A DNA stretch of 36,684 nt from an uncultured Prevotellaceae bacterium (GCA_946410305.1 CAMJZV010000028.1:1-36684), one strand, 5' to 3'. Numbered from the stretch's first letter, positions 27,280-36,339 are shown. Numbers and translations are program-made. Notes: generated by a model from the sequence alone, not told the origin.

Positions 27280-27906
27280 TTATCCAAGTACACCGTCGAT
27301 AGCTTTCAGAGAGTTCTCGGTGATGACCATCACGTCAGCGTTCAGCACCTTGTAGGTGTTCACGTTAGAAGCGATGATGCACTCAGCCTTCTGCAGGTTG
27401 CGAGCTGACAGATAAACATTCTTGTTAGACTCGGGCAGAACCATAAGCATCTTCTTGCCGTCAACCTTCAGATTCTTTGCAATGTTGATGAATTCCTTTG
27501 TCTTAGGAGCATCCATATTGAAGTCCTCGACAACGATGATTGCATTCTCCTGAGCCTTGTAAGACAGAGCTGACTTGCGGGCCAGAGCCTTTACCTTCTT
27601 GTTCAGCTTGAAGCCATAGTCACGGGGTGTAGGACCGAATACGCGACCACCACCACGCAGCAGAGGTGAGTTGATATCACCATGACGAGCGCCACCGCCG
27701 CCCTTCTGACGACCGAGCTTGCGGGTAGAACCAGCGTGCTCTGAACGCTCCTTAGCCTTTGCGGTACCCTGACGCTGATTAGCGAGATACTGCTTAACAT
27801 CGAGATAGATGACGTGATCGTTGGGTTCAATGCCGAAGATAGACTCGTTCAACGTAACCTTACGTCCGGTCTCCTGACCGTTGATATTCAATACGTTAAT
27901 TTCCAT
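27280..27906 (-). CDS. rplD: Ribosomal protein uL4
   Basis: L4 (208 residues) has a long loop in the exit tunnel ([40 protein letters not shown]). In E. coli L4 represses the S10 operon by acting on its leader; whether it acts on the rplC leader here is unknown. It starts 3 bases after the rplC stop. Confidence 0.98.
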   Translation of the reverse strand: MEINVLNINGQETGRKVTLNESIFGIEPNDHVIYLDVKQYLANQRQGTAKAKERSEHAGSTRKLGRQKGGGGARHGDINSPLLRGGGRVFGPTPRDYGFKLNKKVKALARKSALSYKAQENAIIVVEDFNMDAPKTKEFINIAKNLKVDGKKMLMVLPESNKNVYLSARNLQKAECIIASNVNTYKVLNADVMVITENSLKAIDGVLG

Positions 27907-27909
27907 AGC

Positions 27910-28524
27910 TTACTTCTCAATTAAAACAGTTGAACCATTGCATCCGGCGCAGCTGCCCTTCACGAGCAGGAGGTTGTGCTCCGGAATTACCTTTAACACT
28001 TTCAGGTTCTGCGTTGTCACGCGGTCGCCACCCATCTGGCCACCCATGCGCATACCCTTGAACACCTTGGCGGGATAAGAACAAGCACCGATAGAACCCG
28101 GCTTGCGCAGACGGTCGTCCTGACCGTGAGTGCTCTGACCAACACCACCGAAACCGTGGCGCTTAACAACACCCTGGAAACCCTTACCCTTTGAGGTACC
28201 TACGATGTCAACGAACTCTGCATCAGCAAAGAGGTCAACAGTAATCACGTCTCCGAGGTTGTGCTCCTCGTCAAACTTGAACTCGGCCAAGTGGGCCTTT
28301 GGTGTTGTACCTGCCTTCTTGAAGATACCCATCATTGCTTTGGTGGTGTTCTTCTCTTTCTTATCGCCATAAGCGAGCTGAAGAGCAGCATAACCGTCCT
28401 TCTCGACGGTCTTCACCTGAGTAACAACACAAGGACCACATTCGATAACAGTGCACGGCACATTCTTACCGTCGGCACTGAAAACGGAAGTCATTCCGAT
28501 TTTTCTTCCAATTAATCCTGGCAT
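27910..28524 (-). CDS. rplC: Ribosomal protein uL3
   Basis: L3 (204 residues) starts 50S assembly near the peptidyl transferase centre. [20 protein letters not shown] and the signature [20 protein letters not shown] are clear. Here it is the first gene of the cluster: rpsJ, which normally precedes it, is about 8 kb away, and a promoter with a long leader lies directly upstream. Confidence 0.98.
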   Translation of the reverse strand: MPGLIGRKIGMTSVFSADGKNVPCTVIECGPCVVTQVKTVEKDGYAALQLAYGDKKEKNTTKAMMGIFKKAGTTPKAHLAEFKFDEEHNLGDVITVDLFADAEFVDIVGTSKGKGFQGVVKRHGFGGVGQSTHGQDDRLRKPGSIGACSYPAKVFKGMRMGGQMGGDRVTTQNLKVLKVIPEHNLLLVKGSCAGCNGSTVLIEK

Positions 28525-28711
28525 TTCAGTTTAATAATTTAAAAATAATAATGTAATGTTTGAATATATTCTCTTTTTAAGTGCCGCCGTAACTACCGCG
28601 CTTGCAAAACACACCTAAAAAGAACCGCACTCACTTCTTCACATTTGAAGGTTAAGTCGCTCTTTGTCAGCGTATTGTTAGCCTATTGGCCAGCGCAATA
28701 CTCACTTAAGC
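28525..28711 (-). promoter_or_regulatory. Structured leader of the rplC transcript
   Basis: About 187 bases separate the predicted transcription start from the rplC ATG. On the transcript, an outer stem TTAAGT/ACTTAA (28704-28709 with 28652-28657) encloses GTATTG/CAATAC (28696-28701 with 28672-28677) and CGCT/AGCG (28669-28672 with 28659-28662). This resembles the multi-branch form of ribosomal autoregulatory leaders. The ligand is unknown and the pairing was done by eye. Confidence 0.45.
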
Positions 28712-28716
28712 GGGTG

Positions 28717-28747
28717 CAAAGGTACACATTATTAATGAAATACACAA
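28717..28747 (-). promoter_or_regulatory. Promoter of the ribosomal cluster, before rplC
   Basis: On the minus strand TTGT (28744-28747), a 19-base spacer and TACCTTTG (28717-28724) match the Bacteroidetes promoter pattern. It makes rplC-rplQ independent of rpsJ transcription. Confidence 0.75.
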
Positions 28748-29338
28748 TAGTATCGCTTAGAAAATTAAAACAATTTAACTGTTTTATGTGTTTTTAACTA
28801 AATCTGAGCTTGGGCAGAGAAATCTTTCAAATCAATTCAAATCTATCAAAAATAGCTTTTTAAAAATTACCTTTCACCTTCACAGCTCATGCTAAAAGCC
28901 CCTGTAAATAAAGGTTCGCGGGCGTTTCCTGCGGGCGCGAAGGGGCGCAGACGTTTCACATCGCTTTCACAAACCAGGTGTGAAACGTTTGTGAAACGTC
29001 AAAAGCGGGAAAAGGGGCTGGGAAGCCCTGTAAATAGGGGATTGTGAAAGTGAAAGCGATTTTTTGAAACGCACTCCCGCGCGCACGTCACCCCCATGCG
29101 CGACCATTATTCATGCACCGAAGAGTGCCTGTCCCACATACGGGAGTGGCTCATACAGCTGCGAGATAGGCACTCTCACCAAAAAGTCGTACCACTTTTG
29201 GAAAAGCCGTACGACTTTCTGGAAAGTCCTACCACTTTTTCACGGGAATGGCTATCCCACACATGGCTATGGCTGTCACGCACCCGGGAGTGCCTATCCA
29301 GTCCCACCAGGGAGCGTCGGCGGGTAGATCACCTATTT
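28748..29338. repeat. Gene-free, repeat-rich stretch at the left end of the accessory island
   Basis: No protein or RNA gene is recognised. Visible structures are: a direct repeat CCCTGTAAATA (28900-28910, 29026-29036); inverted pair GACGTTTCACA/TGTGAAACGTC (28950-28960, 28990-29000); inverted pair ATCGCTTTCAC/GTGAAAGCGAT (28960-28970, 29050-29060); inverted pair AGAGTGCCT/AGGCACTCT (29122-29130, 29168-29176); and three 20-bp units AAAAGTCGTACCACTTTTGG-like at 29182-29241. Short frames of about 80 codons here simply translate the repeats. A decayed mobile element or insertion scar is possible. Confidence 0.6.
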
Positions 29339-29437
29339 ATGTAGAATATCGCGTTCGGTACTAATGCTTCTATGTAAAATATCGTATTCTACAGCAATAT
29401 TTTTATGTAAAATATCGCGTTTTACGATTTTTCTTTG
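29339..29437 (+). repeat. 33-bp tandem repeat, three units, abutting the ATPase promoter
   Basis: Units begin at 29339, 29372 and 29405 with ATGTARAATATCG and are each 33 bases. The third unit ends one base before the -7 element at 29438. Unit 3 contains the inverted arms GTAAAA/TTTTAC. There are no unique spacers, so it is not a CRISPR array. On the minus strand the repeat reads as an 11-residue unit (DILHKNIAVEY-like). Confidence 0.8.
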
Positions 29438-29445
29438 TATTTTTG
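29438..29445 (+). promoter_or_regulatory. -7 promoter element for the ATPase gene
   Basis: TATTTTTG fits TAnnTTTG and lies 19 bases before the ATG at 29465. The -33 position falls within the third 33-bp repeat and has no clear TTTG. Confidence 0.6.
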
Positions 29446-29464
29446 CACGCAAAAGCGAACACAT

Positions 29465-30745
29465 ATGATTGACAAAAGAACATTGGAATTTATCCTCACA
29501 GACCAACAAGAGGAATTGGAGACGAGAGCAGACGAAGTGTTGTGTCACAGACAGGAAGAGCAGTTTGTGGATACCAAAAGCACCCAAGCCCAAGTAGTCA
29601 TTGGTGTCAGAAGAAGTGGTAAGTCCACCCTTTGCTATCAGGCATTGCAAAGCAAAGGGGTGAAATTCGCATACGCAGACTTCGACGATGAACGGCTAAT
29701 AGACCTTCAGGCAAACCAACTGAACGATGTCTTGGAGATTCTGTATAAGATTTATGGCGACTTCCAGTATCTGTTTCTTGACGAGATACAGAACGTGGAG
29801 GGCTGGCACCTGTTCGTAAATCGTATGCTCAGAAAGAAGATGCACGTCATCATCACGGGTTCCAATGCCAAGTTGCTCAGCGGCGAGTTGGCCACGCATC
29901 TTTCCGGTCGTAACAAGGAGATACCGCTTTATCCTTTCTCCTTCAAGGAGTTCTGCCAGATGAAAGAGGTGGATACAGATAGGCGTACTACAAAGGCAGA
30001 AGCCTTCCGAAGGGCTGCTTTCGACGAATATCTGAAGCAGGGTGGATTTCCTGAACTGCTGGCCATTGGCGATAGCAAAGGCTATGTCAGCACGCTTGTC
30101 GAGAATATCCTGAAACGTGACATTGAACAAAGATACAAGATTACCTATAAGGCGGCTTTCGAGCAACTTGCCCACCACCTGCTCAACGTATCTCCTGCCA
30201 TTGTTGTCACTACCGACCTAGCCAATCTGTTTCATTTCAAGTCAGAACACACAGCAAAGAACTATGTGAAGTACCTTAAGGAGGCTTATATGCTGATAGG
30301 CATACCGAAGTACTCACAAAAGAGCAAACAGAGAACTGTGCAGGAGAAAGTCTATGCCGTTGATGTGGCCATGATGGATCAGCGTGAGAATGCTTTTGCT
30401 GGAGAGAACTTGGGGCATCGCCTTGAAACTATCGTGGCTATACATCTTATTAGGAAATGCAAGGCAGATGGACTGGATGTTTACTATCTGAACGACCGTT
30501 CCGGTGAATGTGATTTTGTGGTATGCAAGGGTAATAAGGTGCTTCAGGCCATACAAGTGTCATACGACATTTCTGCCGAGAAGACACGCAAGCGAGAAAT
30601 AAACGGTCTGCTGCTTGCTGCCAGACAAACAAAATGCGAGAACCTGTTGCTACTCACCGACCATGTAAGTGAAGACATTGAACAAGACGGCCATCAAATG
30701 AAAATTCAACCAGTCTATGAGTGGTGTATTGAATTAGGTCTGTGA
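29465..30745 (+). CDS. AAA family ATPase with DUF4143 C-terminal domain
   Basis: This 426-residue protein belongs to the AAA_14/DUF4143 group, abundant in Bacteroidales and of unknown role. Walker A is GVRRSGKST (47-55) and Walker B is YLFLDE (102-107). The sensor region is TGSNAKLLSG...LSGR (131-149). The DUF4143 part follows about 195-330. GECDFVV near 345 followed by AIQVSYD resembles the core of a PD-(D/E)xK nuclease fold. I chose ATG 29465 because the TTG at 29435 lies in the promoter. It is the only plus-strand gene of the island. Such genes are often found as mobile cargo, but no defence or toxin partner is seen here. Confidence 0.88.
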   Translation: MIDKRTLEFILTDQQEELETRADEVLCHRQEEQFVDTKSTQAQVVIGVRRSGKSTLCYQALQSKGVKFAYADFDDERLIDLQANQLNDVLEILYKIYGDFQYLFLDEIQNVEGWHLFVNRMLRKKMHVIITGSNAKLLSGELATHLSGRNKEIPLYPFSFKEFCQMKEVDTDRRTTKAEAFRRAAFDEYLKQGGFPELLAIGDSKGYVSTLVENILKRDIEQRYKITYKAAFEQLAHHLLNVSPAIVVTTDLANLFHFKSEHTAKNYVKYLKEAYMLIGIPKYSQKSKQRTVQEKVYAVDVAMMDQRENAFAGENLGHRLETIVAIHLIRKCKADGLDVYYLNDRSGECDFVVCKGNKVLQAIQVSYDISAEKTRKREINGLLLAARQTKCENLLLLTDHVSEDIEQDGHQMKIQPVYEWCIELGL

Positions 30746-30752
30746 TGCCCTT

Positions 30753-30834
30753 ATTTTCCCCAAGTCGATATAGGAAAGAATTGCACTGCGAAGTATGATA
30801 TGTTACTTCACGGTGCAATTCATTTTGGGGGAAG
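30753..30834 (+). terminator. Long hairpin after the ATPase gene
   Basis: A 17-bp stem (30779-30795 with 30804-30820, two G-T wobbles) has an 8-base loop TGATATGT. Outer flanks TTTCCCCAA and TTGGGGGAA can extend the base. It lies between convergent genes and may end transcription from both sides, though neither strand has a long T tract next to it. Confidence 0.5.
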
Positions 30835-30870
30835 ATGGCGGGTTTGGATCGAACGACTTATCCGAACTCA

Positions 30871-31002
30871 TTACCCCAGCCAGTCGTCATAGTCAGGAAC
30901 ATCGTTGGGTGGCGTGGATGTAGGACTGGCGCAGAGTATCATCGTACGGTGTTTTAAATCGTAAACCCTACATGTAGGTTTCTCGTATGCTTTCTTTTTC
31001 AT
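30871..31002 (-). CDS. 43-residue peptide downstream of the large surface protein
   Basis: The gene reads MKKKAYEKPTCRVYDLKHRT, then MILCASPTSTPPNDVPDYDD, then WLG and TAA. A strong ribosome-binding site (AAAGGAGG) lies 9 bases before the ATG, and the gene starts 18 bases after the stop of the 1772-residue protein, so they are cotranscribed. The pattern (basic start with KKKxYExP, a middle hydrophobic LCAS, an acidic end with DDWLG) matches many tiny Bacteroidales proteins I remember next to surface protein genes. Function is unknown; a peptide precursor or assembly helper are both possible. Confidence 0.65.
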   Translation of the reverse strand: MKKKAYEKPTCRVYDLKHRTMILCASPTSTPPNDVPDYDDWLG

Positions 31003-31020
31003 TGCTGTGTCCTCCTTTCG

Positions 31021-34000
31021 TTATTTGATTACAATCTTTTTACCATTATTGATATAGATACCCTTGCTGCTGGGCTTGCCGCTCAGGCGGACGCCGTCGA
31101 GGGTGTACCATGCCTCGCTGTCGAACGACACCTCGCCCGTCGTGGTGTCGAGGGTGCCGATGGCGGTAGTCTCGCCGCTGGCCGAGACGAGTTTCACGGT
31201 GATGCGCTGCGGCAGTTCCGTGTCGTCATTCGTTGCTGCACGAGTCAGGGCACGGGCATTGTTGGGTATCGAACCTTTCCACTTCAGGTAGGCGCACATC
31301 GGGCGGATTTTCGCTCCAGAGGCCACACGGACAAAGTCACCCACGTGGATGCCTGTCTTCTCAACAGCTGCGAAGCCATAGACCTTGCCTATCTCGGCTT
31401 CACGCTCTGCACTGTAGTCCTGGTCGCCAGTGTCGGAAGTCCACTTGATATACGAGTATGTTCCTATGAAGTCCCACAAATCGTCTTTTTCGTTAGAGTC
31501 TTCGCCCGCCGTGGTGGTGTTCAGCGTCACTGTGCCACCATTCAGATCGAAGGTGATTTTATCGTCCGTCATGTGTCCGTTGGGCTTAATCAGGTATGGC
31601 GTGTTGGCTTTCAGCGGCGACGTAGATTCCGAAAGTGTTGCAACCCAATCCCCTTCTCCGTTATTCACTCCATCGAATTTGTAGAGCGTGCCGCCATTCA
31701 GCGACTGCCCATCACCAAGCGAGAACGGCAGCATCAGCGTAGCACACTTATCATAGGTGAACGTGCGGTTCAACGTCACGCTGTTCACCGTGATATTAAC
31801 GGGGATGCTCACCGTCTCGAGCAATGTGCCGTCGAACTCGGCTGAGATGTTGCCGGAGCCGTCCTTTGTCAGCACGACACCCATGACGGGCCGCAGTGTT
31901 CTGCCGTTGATGCCGTTTTCTATTTGATCATTATCGAGCGTTCCGCTCCAGATGTTCCCGCCATCATCGACCAGTGTCTGGCCGTCGGCTACCTTGACGG
32001 CACCGTTGTAGCTCTCAGCGGTGATGTAGTCGGTGGCATTGCGCAGGCCGAGGATGATGGTGCCGCTGTTGGAACGGATGCCAGGGTCGCTGTTATTGGT
32101 GACCTTGCCACCGTTGATGGTGATGTCGCCATCGGCGTAAATGCCGTTGGCGTTGACTGTGCCGCCATTGATGGTGACACCGTCAATACCATAGATGCCA
32201 ACATCGCCGGTGCTGGTGGCGGTGACTGTGCCGCCGTTGATGGTGATGTAGTCATCGACCTTGATACCAATGCTGGAGTTGGCGGTAGCCGTCAGCGCGC
32301 CCGTGCCCTGGCTCTGTCCGTAGATGTGCAGCGCCCCCGAATCGCCGTAAATGGCAAAGTCTTCATTGCCCGTCCCCATGTTCGTCACGGTCATCGTCGC
32401 GCCGTCGGCGAGGATGAGGGTGACGTCGCCGGCGAGGGTAATCTTGCCCGTGTAGTCGACGTTTTCGTTCACCACATACCAGCCCGCAGTGAGTGTTGTC
32501 ATGGTGTTGTCCAGCGGGATGGCAATGACATTCTCGTGCAGTGTGCCACTGGCATCGACATACGAGGTGATGACAGCACGACGCAGCGTTTTGCCGCCGA
32601 TTGCGGTTCTTTGTTCGTACGTCAGCGTGCCGCTGTAACCGTTCATACCATTGCTGGCCACAGTGCCGTCGGTGAGGGCCTTGCCGTCGGCTATCTTCAC
32701 GGCGCCATATCCTGAGCTGTAACTGCTGGCCTGTATGAAGTCGGTGGCATTGGTGCAACTGAGGGTGATGTCATTATCCGCCCAAATGCCCCCACTGTTT
32801 CCTGTCGCAGTAAGTTGGCCGCCACTGAAGGTGAAATCATTGGTGAAGTTGAAGGCAATGAAATCATCCGTACAACGAATTCCATATGATCCGCTTGCCG
32901 TGACCGTGGCGCCAGTCTGCACATAGTTGCCGACACAGACGGCTATACCATAATTGCCAGTAGTCGTGACGCTAAGCGTTCCCTCGCCGCTGACGAAGAG
33001 TGTGTAATCGCTTAAAATTCCTTCGCTCGTTGCGGTGTTGACGGTCATCGTCTTGCCGTCGTCAATGATGAGATGAGTATCGCCAAGGAGGTTGAGCGTG
33101 TGGCCGAAGGTGATGTTGCTATTCACCTTATACCAGCCTCCGGCGAGGTTGGTCACTGTATTATCTGTCAGTGCTACAGCCGAAGCCTCGTCAGCACCGC
33201 CAGCAAGGGCAGAAACGAAGGAAACGGTCATGGTGACGTACGTGCCGTCCTTCAGGTCGTTGGGCACGGTGAGTGTGGCGGTAGTACCGTTGATGGGCAA
33301 TTTTGCTCCAATCGTAGTCATCCCATTACTATTAGTATATCCGTATTCGACACTTCTTACGGCATAGCCATTCTCAGGCGTAAGGGTCAGCGTAACATCT
33401 GTACCCTTATCAGCCGCAACGCCAAACGTCTCTCCGCTTGCCGCGCTCTTGTCGTTGTATGTCACCGTGCCGTTACCCGTCACATTGACTATGACGGTCG
33501 ATGGCAGGATGGTGAACTCCTTCTCCACAGAGCCCAGCGATTCGTAGTCGCCTTGGAAGGTGGCTCTGACGGTGGCCGTGCCGACGTTGGTGTTGTTCGT
33601 ATAGGAATAAACGTAGTCGGTGCCTTTGGTGAGGCTGAGCGAGCCGGCGATGACCAGCGGCTCGGGGGTGATGGCGCTGCCCGTGTAGGTCTGGTCGGGA
33701 ACCACGTCCATCTGCGCGGGGGTGGGCAAGATGGATACACCCCACTTGCCGTTGCCCACGTCGGTCAGCGTGATGTCGTAGTAGCCTGTCTGGCCGTTGT
33801 AGGGAACGTTGAAGTTTGTGCCGTTGCCTGCCCCATAGAACTCGCCCGTGCCACCGGCATAGGGGATGTTGGCATCGTAAGTGTTGTTATCCAGCAGGAA
33901 TTTGGAGTAGGTATATTCCTCGTTTTTCAGAATGTTATACGACACTTCTGTATTTTGGATGTTCACGGTGGTCACGCCGTCGTAGATGGTTGCTTCGTTA

Positions 34001-36339
34001 ACAAAACTGTCCGGTCCGGGATAACCCCACACAAACTCCGTCGTGCCGTGAGTGCCTTGCTCAAACACTGCGCTCACGGTTGCGCCGCCCTTGGGCATCT
34101 GGAAGGTGTTGCCGGTTGATGCCACGTCGTTGTTCTGCGCGTCCTTCACAATCAGGCGGACGAAGCGGTAGCCGAAGGCGGGGGTGGCGGTGACGGTCAC
34201 CGTTTCCATATACTTCGCCGTCTCTGCTACGGTCAGTGTGCCGTGCTCGATGCCGTCGGCAATGGTGATGGTGTAGTCGTTGTCGTCCTTCGGCACGATG
34301 ATGCGGCGGTTGCCGTTCTCAATGATTGTGAAGTAGTCGCTGGCGCTGGCCGTCACATCGGTATCATCGTGCATATAGGTTACGCTCTCGGTGATTTTCG
34401 ATGCGTCCACCATGTCGATGGTGTCATATATCTTGATGTAGCCGACGGTCGCTGTGCAGCCGTTATAGATATAGCCTTTGCCGAGGCTTGCGCTGACCGT
34501 GCCGCCCTTGATGCTGATGCCGTCGATGGTTGCGGTCTGGCTGTTGCCAACGGTTCCTATACCAATGCCAATATCGCCGCTTGCGTTGACGGTGCCACCC
34601 TCAATGACGATGACACCGGCGGTGACGCTTGCGTCCCACGTCCTGCCAAGACCGATACCAGCCGCTTGACTGCCGCCCGTTGCCGTCAGCGAGCCGTCGC
34701 CACGGATGGTGAGCGTAGTGCCGCTGCCGCCAATCTGAATGCCGGCCGTTTTATGCATTGAGGAAGCGGAAACATTGTTCACATTTACGCTGTTCGTGCC
34801 GACAAGGGTAATTGTCGCCGTACCTTCACAGACGATACCGCCGCTGATGGTGGCACCGCTGAGCGTGATGCCGGCGTCGGCGGCAATGGTGACGGTGTGG
34901 CTGGTCGTGCCTGTCAGCACGTCGCCCTCGATAGCGTTGAAATCGCCGGGAGCATCCGTCAGGTCAATCGTGGCGCTGCGCTCGACGGTGGCGGTGATGG
35001 TGACGTCGGCGTCGGCGACGGTCACGGTGTAAATGCCGTTGGCGTCGGGTTCAAGCGTGCTGGTGCCGTCGGAAACGTTGGATGCAGCGTAGGGGAAGCT
35101 GGCCATGAAGGTGACGGTGGTTCCCGTGATGTATTTGCCGTCGGCGTCGGCGGCATTCGTTGCGCTGACCACCTCCATATTGGCGGGCAGGCTGACGGCG
35201 TAGGTCTGTAGCAGCGTTACCGTCACGGTCACGTCCTCGTTGGGCATGGTGAAGGTGTACTGGCGGTTGCCGGCGTCGGTGGTTGCCACTGCGCCGTCGT
35301 TCACGCTGAGCGTCGTGGCGTCAACCGCCGTGCCGAGCGTCAGGGTGACGGTCTCGCCCGTAAAGGCATATTCGGAAGTGGCCGTGATGTTGGCCTTGAG
35401 GTCGTCGCTCATCGTGACGGCGTGGTTCATTGCCTTGGCGCGAACCTGACGTTGCGCACCTTCGCCCGTATCGTAGAACACGGCATCCTTGGCGTCGCCC
35501 GTCACAATGTTGCCGCCGCTTATGAAATTCACGGTGACGGAGCCGCTTGCACTCTTGCCGCTGCCGATGCAGGCGCCGCCCTGAACGGGAGTAGCCACAA
35601 TCTTCTTGACGCCGTCGGAGATATTGACGGTAATGCTGCAATCGCCGCCCACATGGCCGGAACCGATGCCCGCCGCATGGATGACGCCGCCGTTCAGGTT
35701 GATGGTGCCGGCTTTGCCGCCGCTAAATCCGCCGCCAATTCCGGCTCCGTAATGTGCGTTATCCTGTGCCGTCACGATGCCGCCGTTAATGGTGATGGTG
35801 CCGACGGTTGATGTTCCACCGCCCGAGCCGATACCGGCCGCACACCAGCCAGTGGCGTTGATTTGTCCGCCGTTGATGGTAATCATTCCAGCATCTGCGT
35901 TTTCCACTCCGCCAATGCCGGCATACCAATTGGGCTTATCGTTGGTTCCATCTGCCACGAGTGCGCCCATCGTCGCCTCGTCGTCCGTCTGCGCATAGAT
36001 GTTCAGCGTAGCACTGCTGCCAACGGTGATGCCCTTGCTGGCGGTCAGCGTCGCGCCGTCGCAGAGAATCAAGTTAACCGTGCCGCTCACGGTGATGCGG
36101 TCAGAGATGGTTGTATTGCTATTGACCACACACCAGCCGCTGTTCCAAGAGGTTGAGCTGCTCTCTACAGTCGTATAGGTCGTGCATGACTGTTGTGTGC
36201 CAGTGGCATCCAAGTAGCTGATGCCGTCTGCCCACGCCGTGGCCGTCGTGAGCATCATCACAAGCAGCAGCATCGCTGCCCGTCGCGTTGCGCCCAGCCC
36301 CGAGGCCAACGGCGCGAAAAAGTCTTTCTTAATACTCAT
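31021..36339 (-). CDS. Large secreted repeat protein with beta-helix modules and sorting-tail-like end
   Basis: This 1772-residue protein starts with a signal peptide (LLLVMMLTTATAWA, cut near 37). Three modules start GWCVVNSN (about 68), GWYKVNSN (about 1066) and GWYVVNEN (about 1286), each followed by a DGATLT- or DGKTMT-like strand. Between and after them are right-handed beta-helix-like repeats (TITINGGIVTA, GIGSGGG, VTINGGTVNANG). InlB/Flg_new-like repeats lie near 330-450. An MBG-like domain (QTYTGSAI...) starts near 880. The end, YTLDGVRLSGKP then GIYINNGKKIVIK, looks like a type IX or Por-type sorting tail. Base composition is visibly richer in G and C than its neighbours. Adhesion or glycan binding is likely but unproven. 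Confidence 0.85.
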   Translation of the reverse strand: MSIKKDFFAPLASGLGATRRAAMLLLVMMLTTATAWADGISYLDATGTQQSCTTYTTVESSSTSWNSGWCVVNSNTTISDRITVSGTVNLILCDGATLTASKGITVGSSATLNIYAQTDDEATMGALVADGTNDKPNWYAGIGGVENADAGMITINGGQINATGWCAAGIGSGGGTSTVGTITINGGIVTAQDNAHYGAGIGGGFSGGKAGTINLNGGVIHAAGIGSGHVGGDCSITVNISDGVKKIVATPVQGGACIGSGKSASGSVTVNFISGGNIVTGDAKDAVFYDTGEGAQRQVRAKAMNHAVTMSDDLKANITATSEYAFTGETVTLTLGTAVDATTLSVNDGAVATTDAGNRQYTFTMPNEDVTVTVTLLQTYAVSLPANMEVVSATNAADADGKYITGTTVTFMASFPYAASNVSDGTSTLEPDANGIYTVTVADADVTITATVERSATIDLTDAPGDFNAIEGDVLTGTTSHTVTIAADAGITLSGATISGGIVCEGTATITLVGTNSVNVNNVSASSMHKTAGIQIGGSGTTLTIRGDGSLTATGGSQAAGIGLGRTWDASVTAGVIVIEGGTVNASGDIGIGIGTVGNSQTATIDGISIKGGTVSASLGKGYIYNGCTATVGYIKIYDTIDMVDASKITESVTYMHDDTDVTASASDYFTIIENGNRRIIVPKDDNDYTITIADGIEHGTLTVAETAKYMETVTVTATPAFGYRFVRLIVKDAQNNDVASTGNTFQMPKGGATVSAVFEQGTHGTTEFVWGYPGPDSFVNEATIYDGVTTVNIQNTEVSYNILKNEEYTYSKFLLDNNTYDANIPYAGGTGEFYGAGNGTNFNVPYNGQTGYYDITLTDVGNGKWGVSILPTPAQMDVVPDQTYTGSAITPEPLVIAGSLSLTKGTDYVYSYTNNTNVGTATVRATFQGDYESLGSVEKEFTILPSTVIVNVTGNGTVTYNDKSAASGETFGVAADKGTDVTLTLTPENGYAVRSVEYGYTNSNGMTTIGAKLPINGTTATLTVPNDLKDGTYVTMTVSFVSALAGGADEASAVALTDNTVTNLAGGWYKVNSNITFGHTLNLLGDTHLIIDDGKTMTVNTATSEGILSDYTLFVSGEGTLSVTTTGNYGIAVCVGNYVQTGATVTASGSYGIRCTDDFIAFNFTNDFTFSGGQLTATGNSGGIWADNDITLSCTNATDFIQASSYSSGYGAVKIADGKALTDGTVASNGMNGYSGTLTYEQRTAIGGKTLRRAVITSYVDASGTLHENVIAIPLDNTMTTLTAGWYVVNENVDYTGKITLAGDVTLILADGATMTVTNMGTGNEDFAIYGDSGALHIYGQSQGTGALTATANSSIGIKVDDYITINGGTVTATSTGDVGIYGIDGVTINGGTVNANGIYADGDITINGGKVTNNSDPGIRSNSGTIILGLRNATDYITAESYNGAVKVADGQTLVDDGGNIWSGTLDNDQIENGINGRTLRPVMGVVLTKDGSGNISAEFDGTLLETVSIPVNITVNSVTLNRTFTYDKCATLMLPFSLGDGQSLNGGTLYKFDGVNNGEGDWVATLSESTSPLKANTPYLIKPNGHMTDDKITFDLNGGTVTLNTTTAGEDSNEKDDLWDFIGTYSYIKWTSDTGDQDYSAEREAEIGKVYGFAAVEKTGIHVGDFVRVASGAKIRPMCAYLKWKGSIPNNARALTRAATNDDTELPQRITVKLVSASGETTAIGTLDTTTGEVSFDSEAWYTLDGVRLSGKPSSKGIYINNGKKIVIK

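Noticed and set aside
29064..29344. Two overlapping frames of 82-87 codons in the island
   Set aside because: They translate the tandem and inverted repeats in two frames. No start signal or promoter fits either.
29339..29437. CRISPR array
   Set aside because: The units are directly adjacent with no unique spacers, and no cas gene lies in the window.
29333..29650. 105-codon minus-strand frame with an 11-residue repeat
   Set aside because: The repeat comes from the 33-bp DNA repeat, and the rest is antisense to the ATPase. No promoter on that strand was seen.
31924..34119. Long plus-strand frames of 263 and 348 codons
   Set aside because: They are antisense to the large surface protein, whose GC-rich, repetitive codons keep the opposite strand open. 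The translations are low in complexity and have no domain.
29465..36339. A new defence or toxin system in the island
   Set aside because: Only one ATPase without a nuclease, toxin or modification partner is present, and the surface protein is divergent in role. The evidence does not support naming a system.
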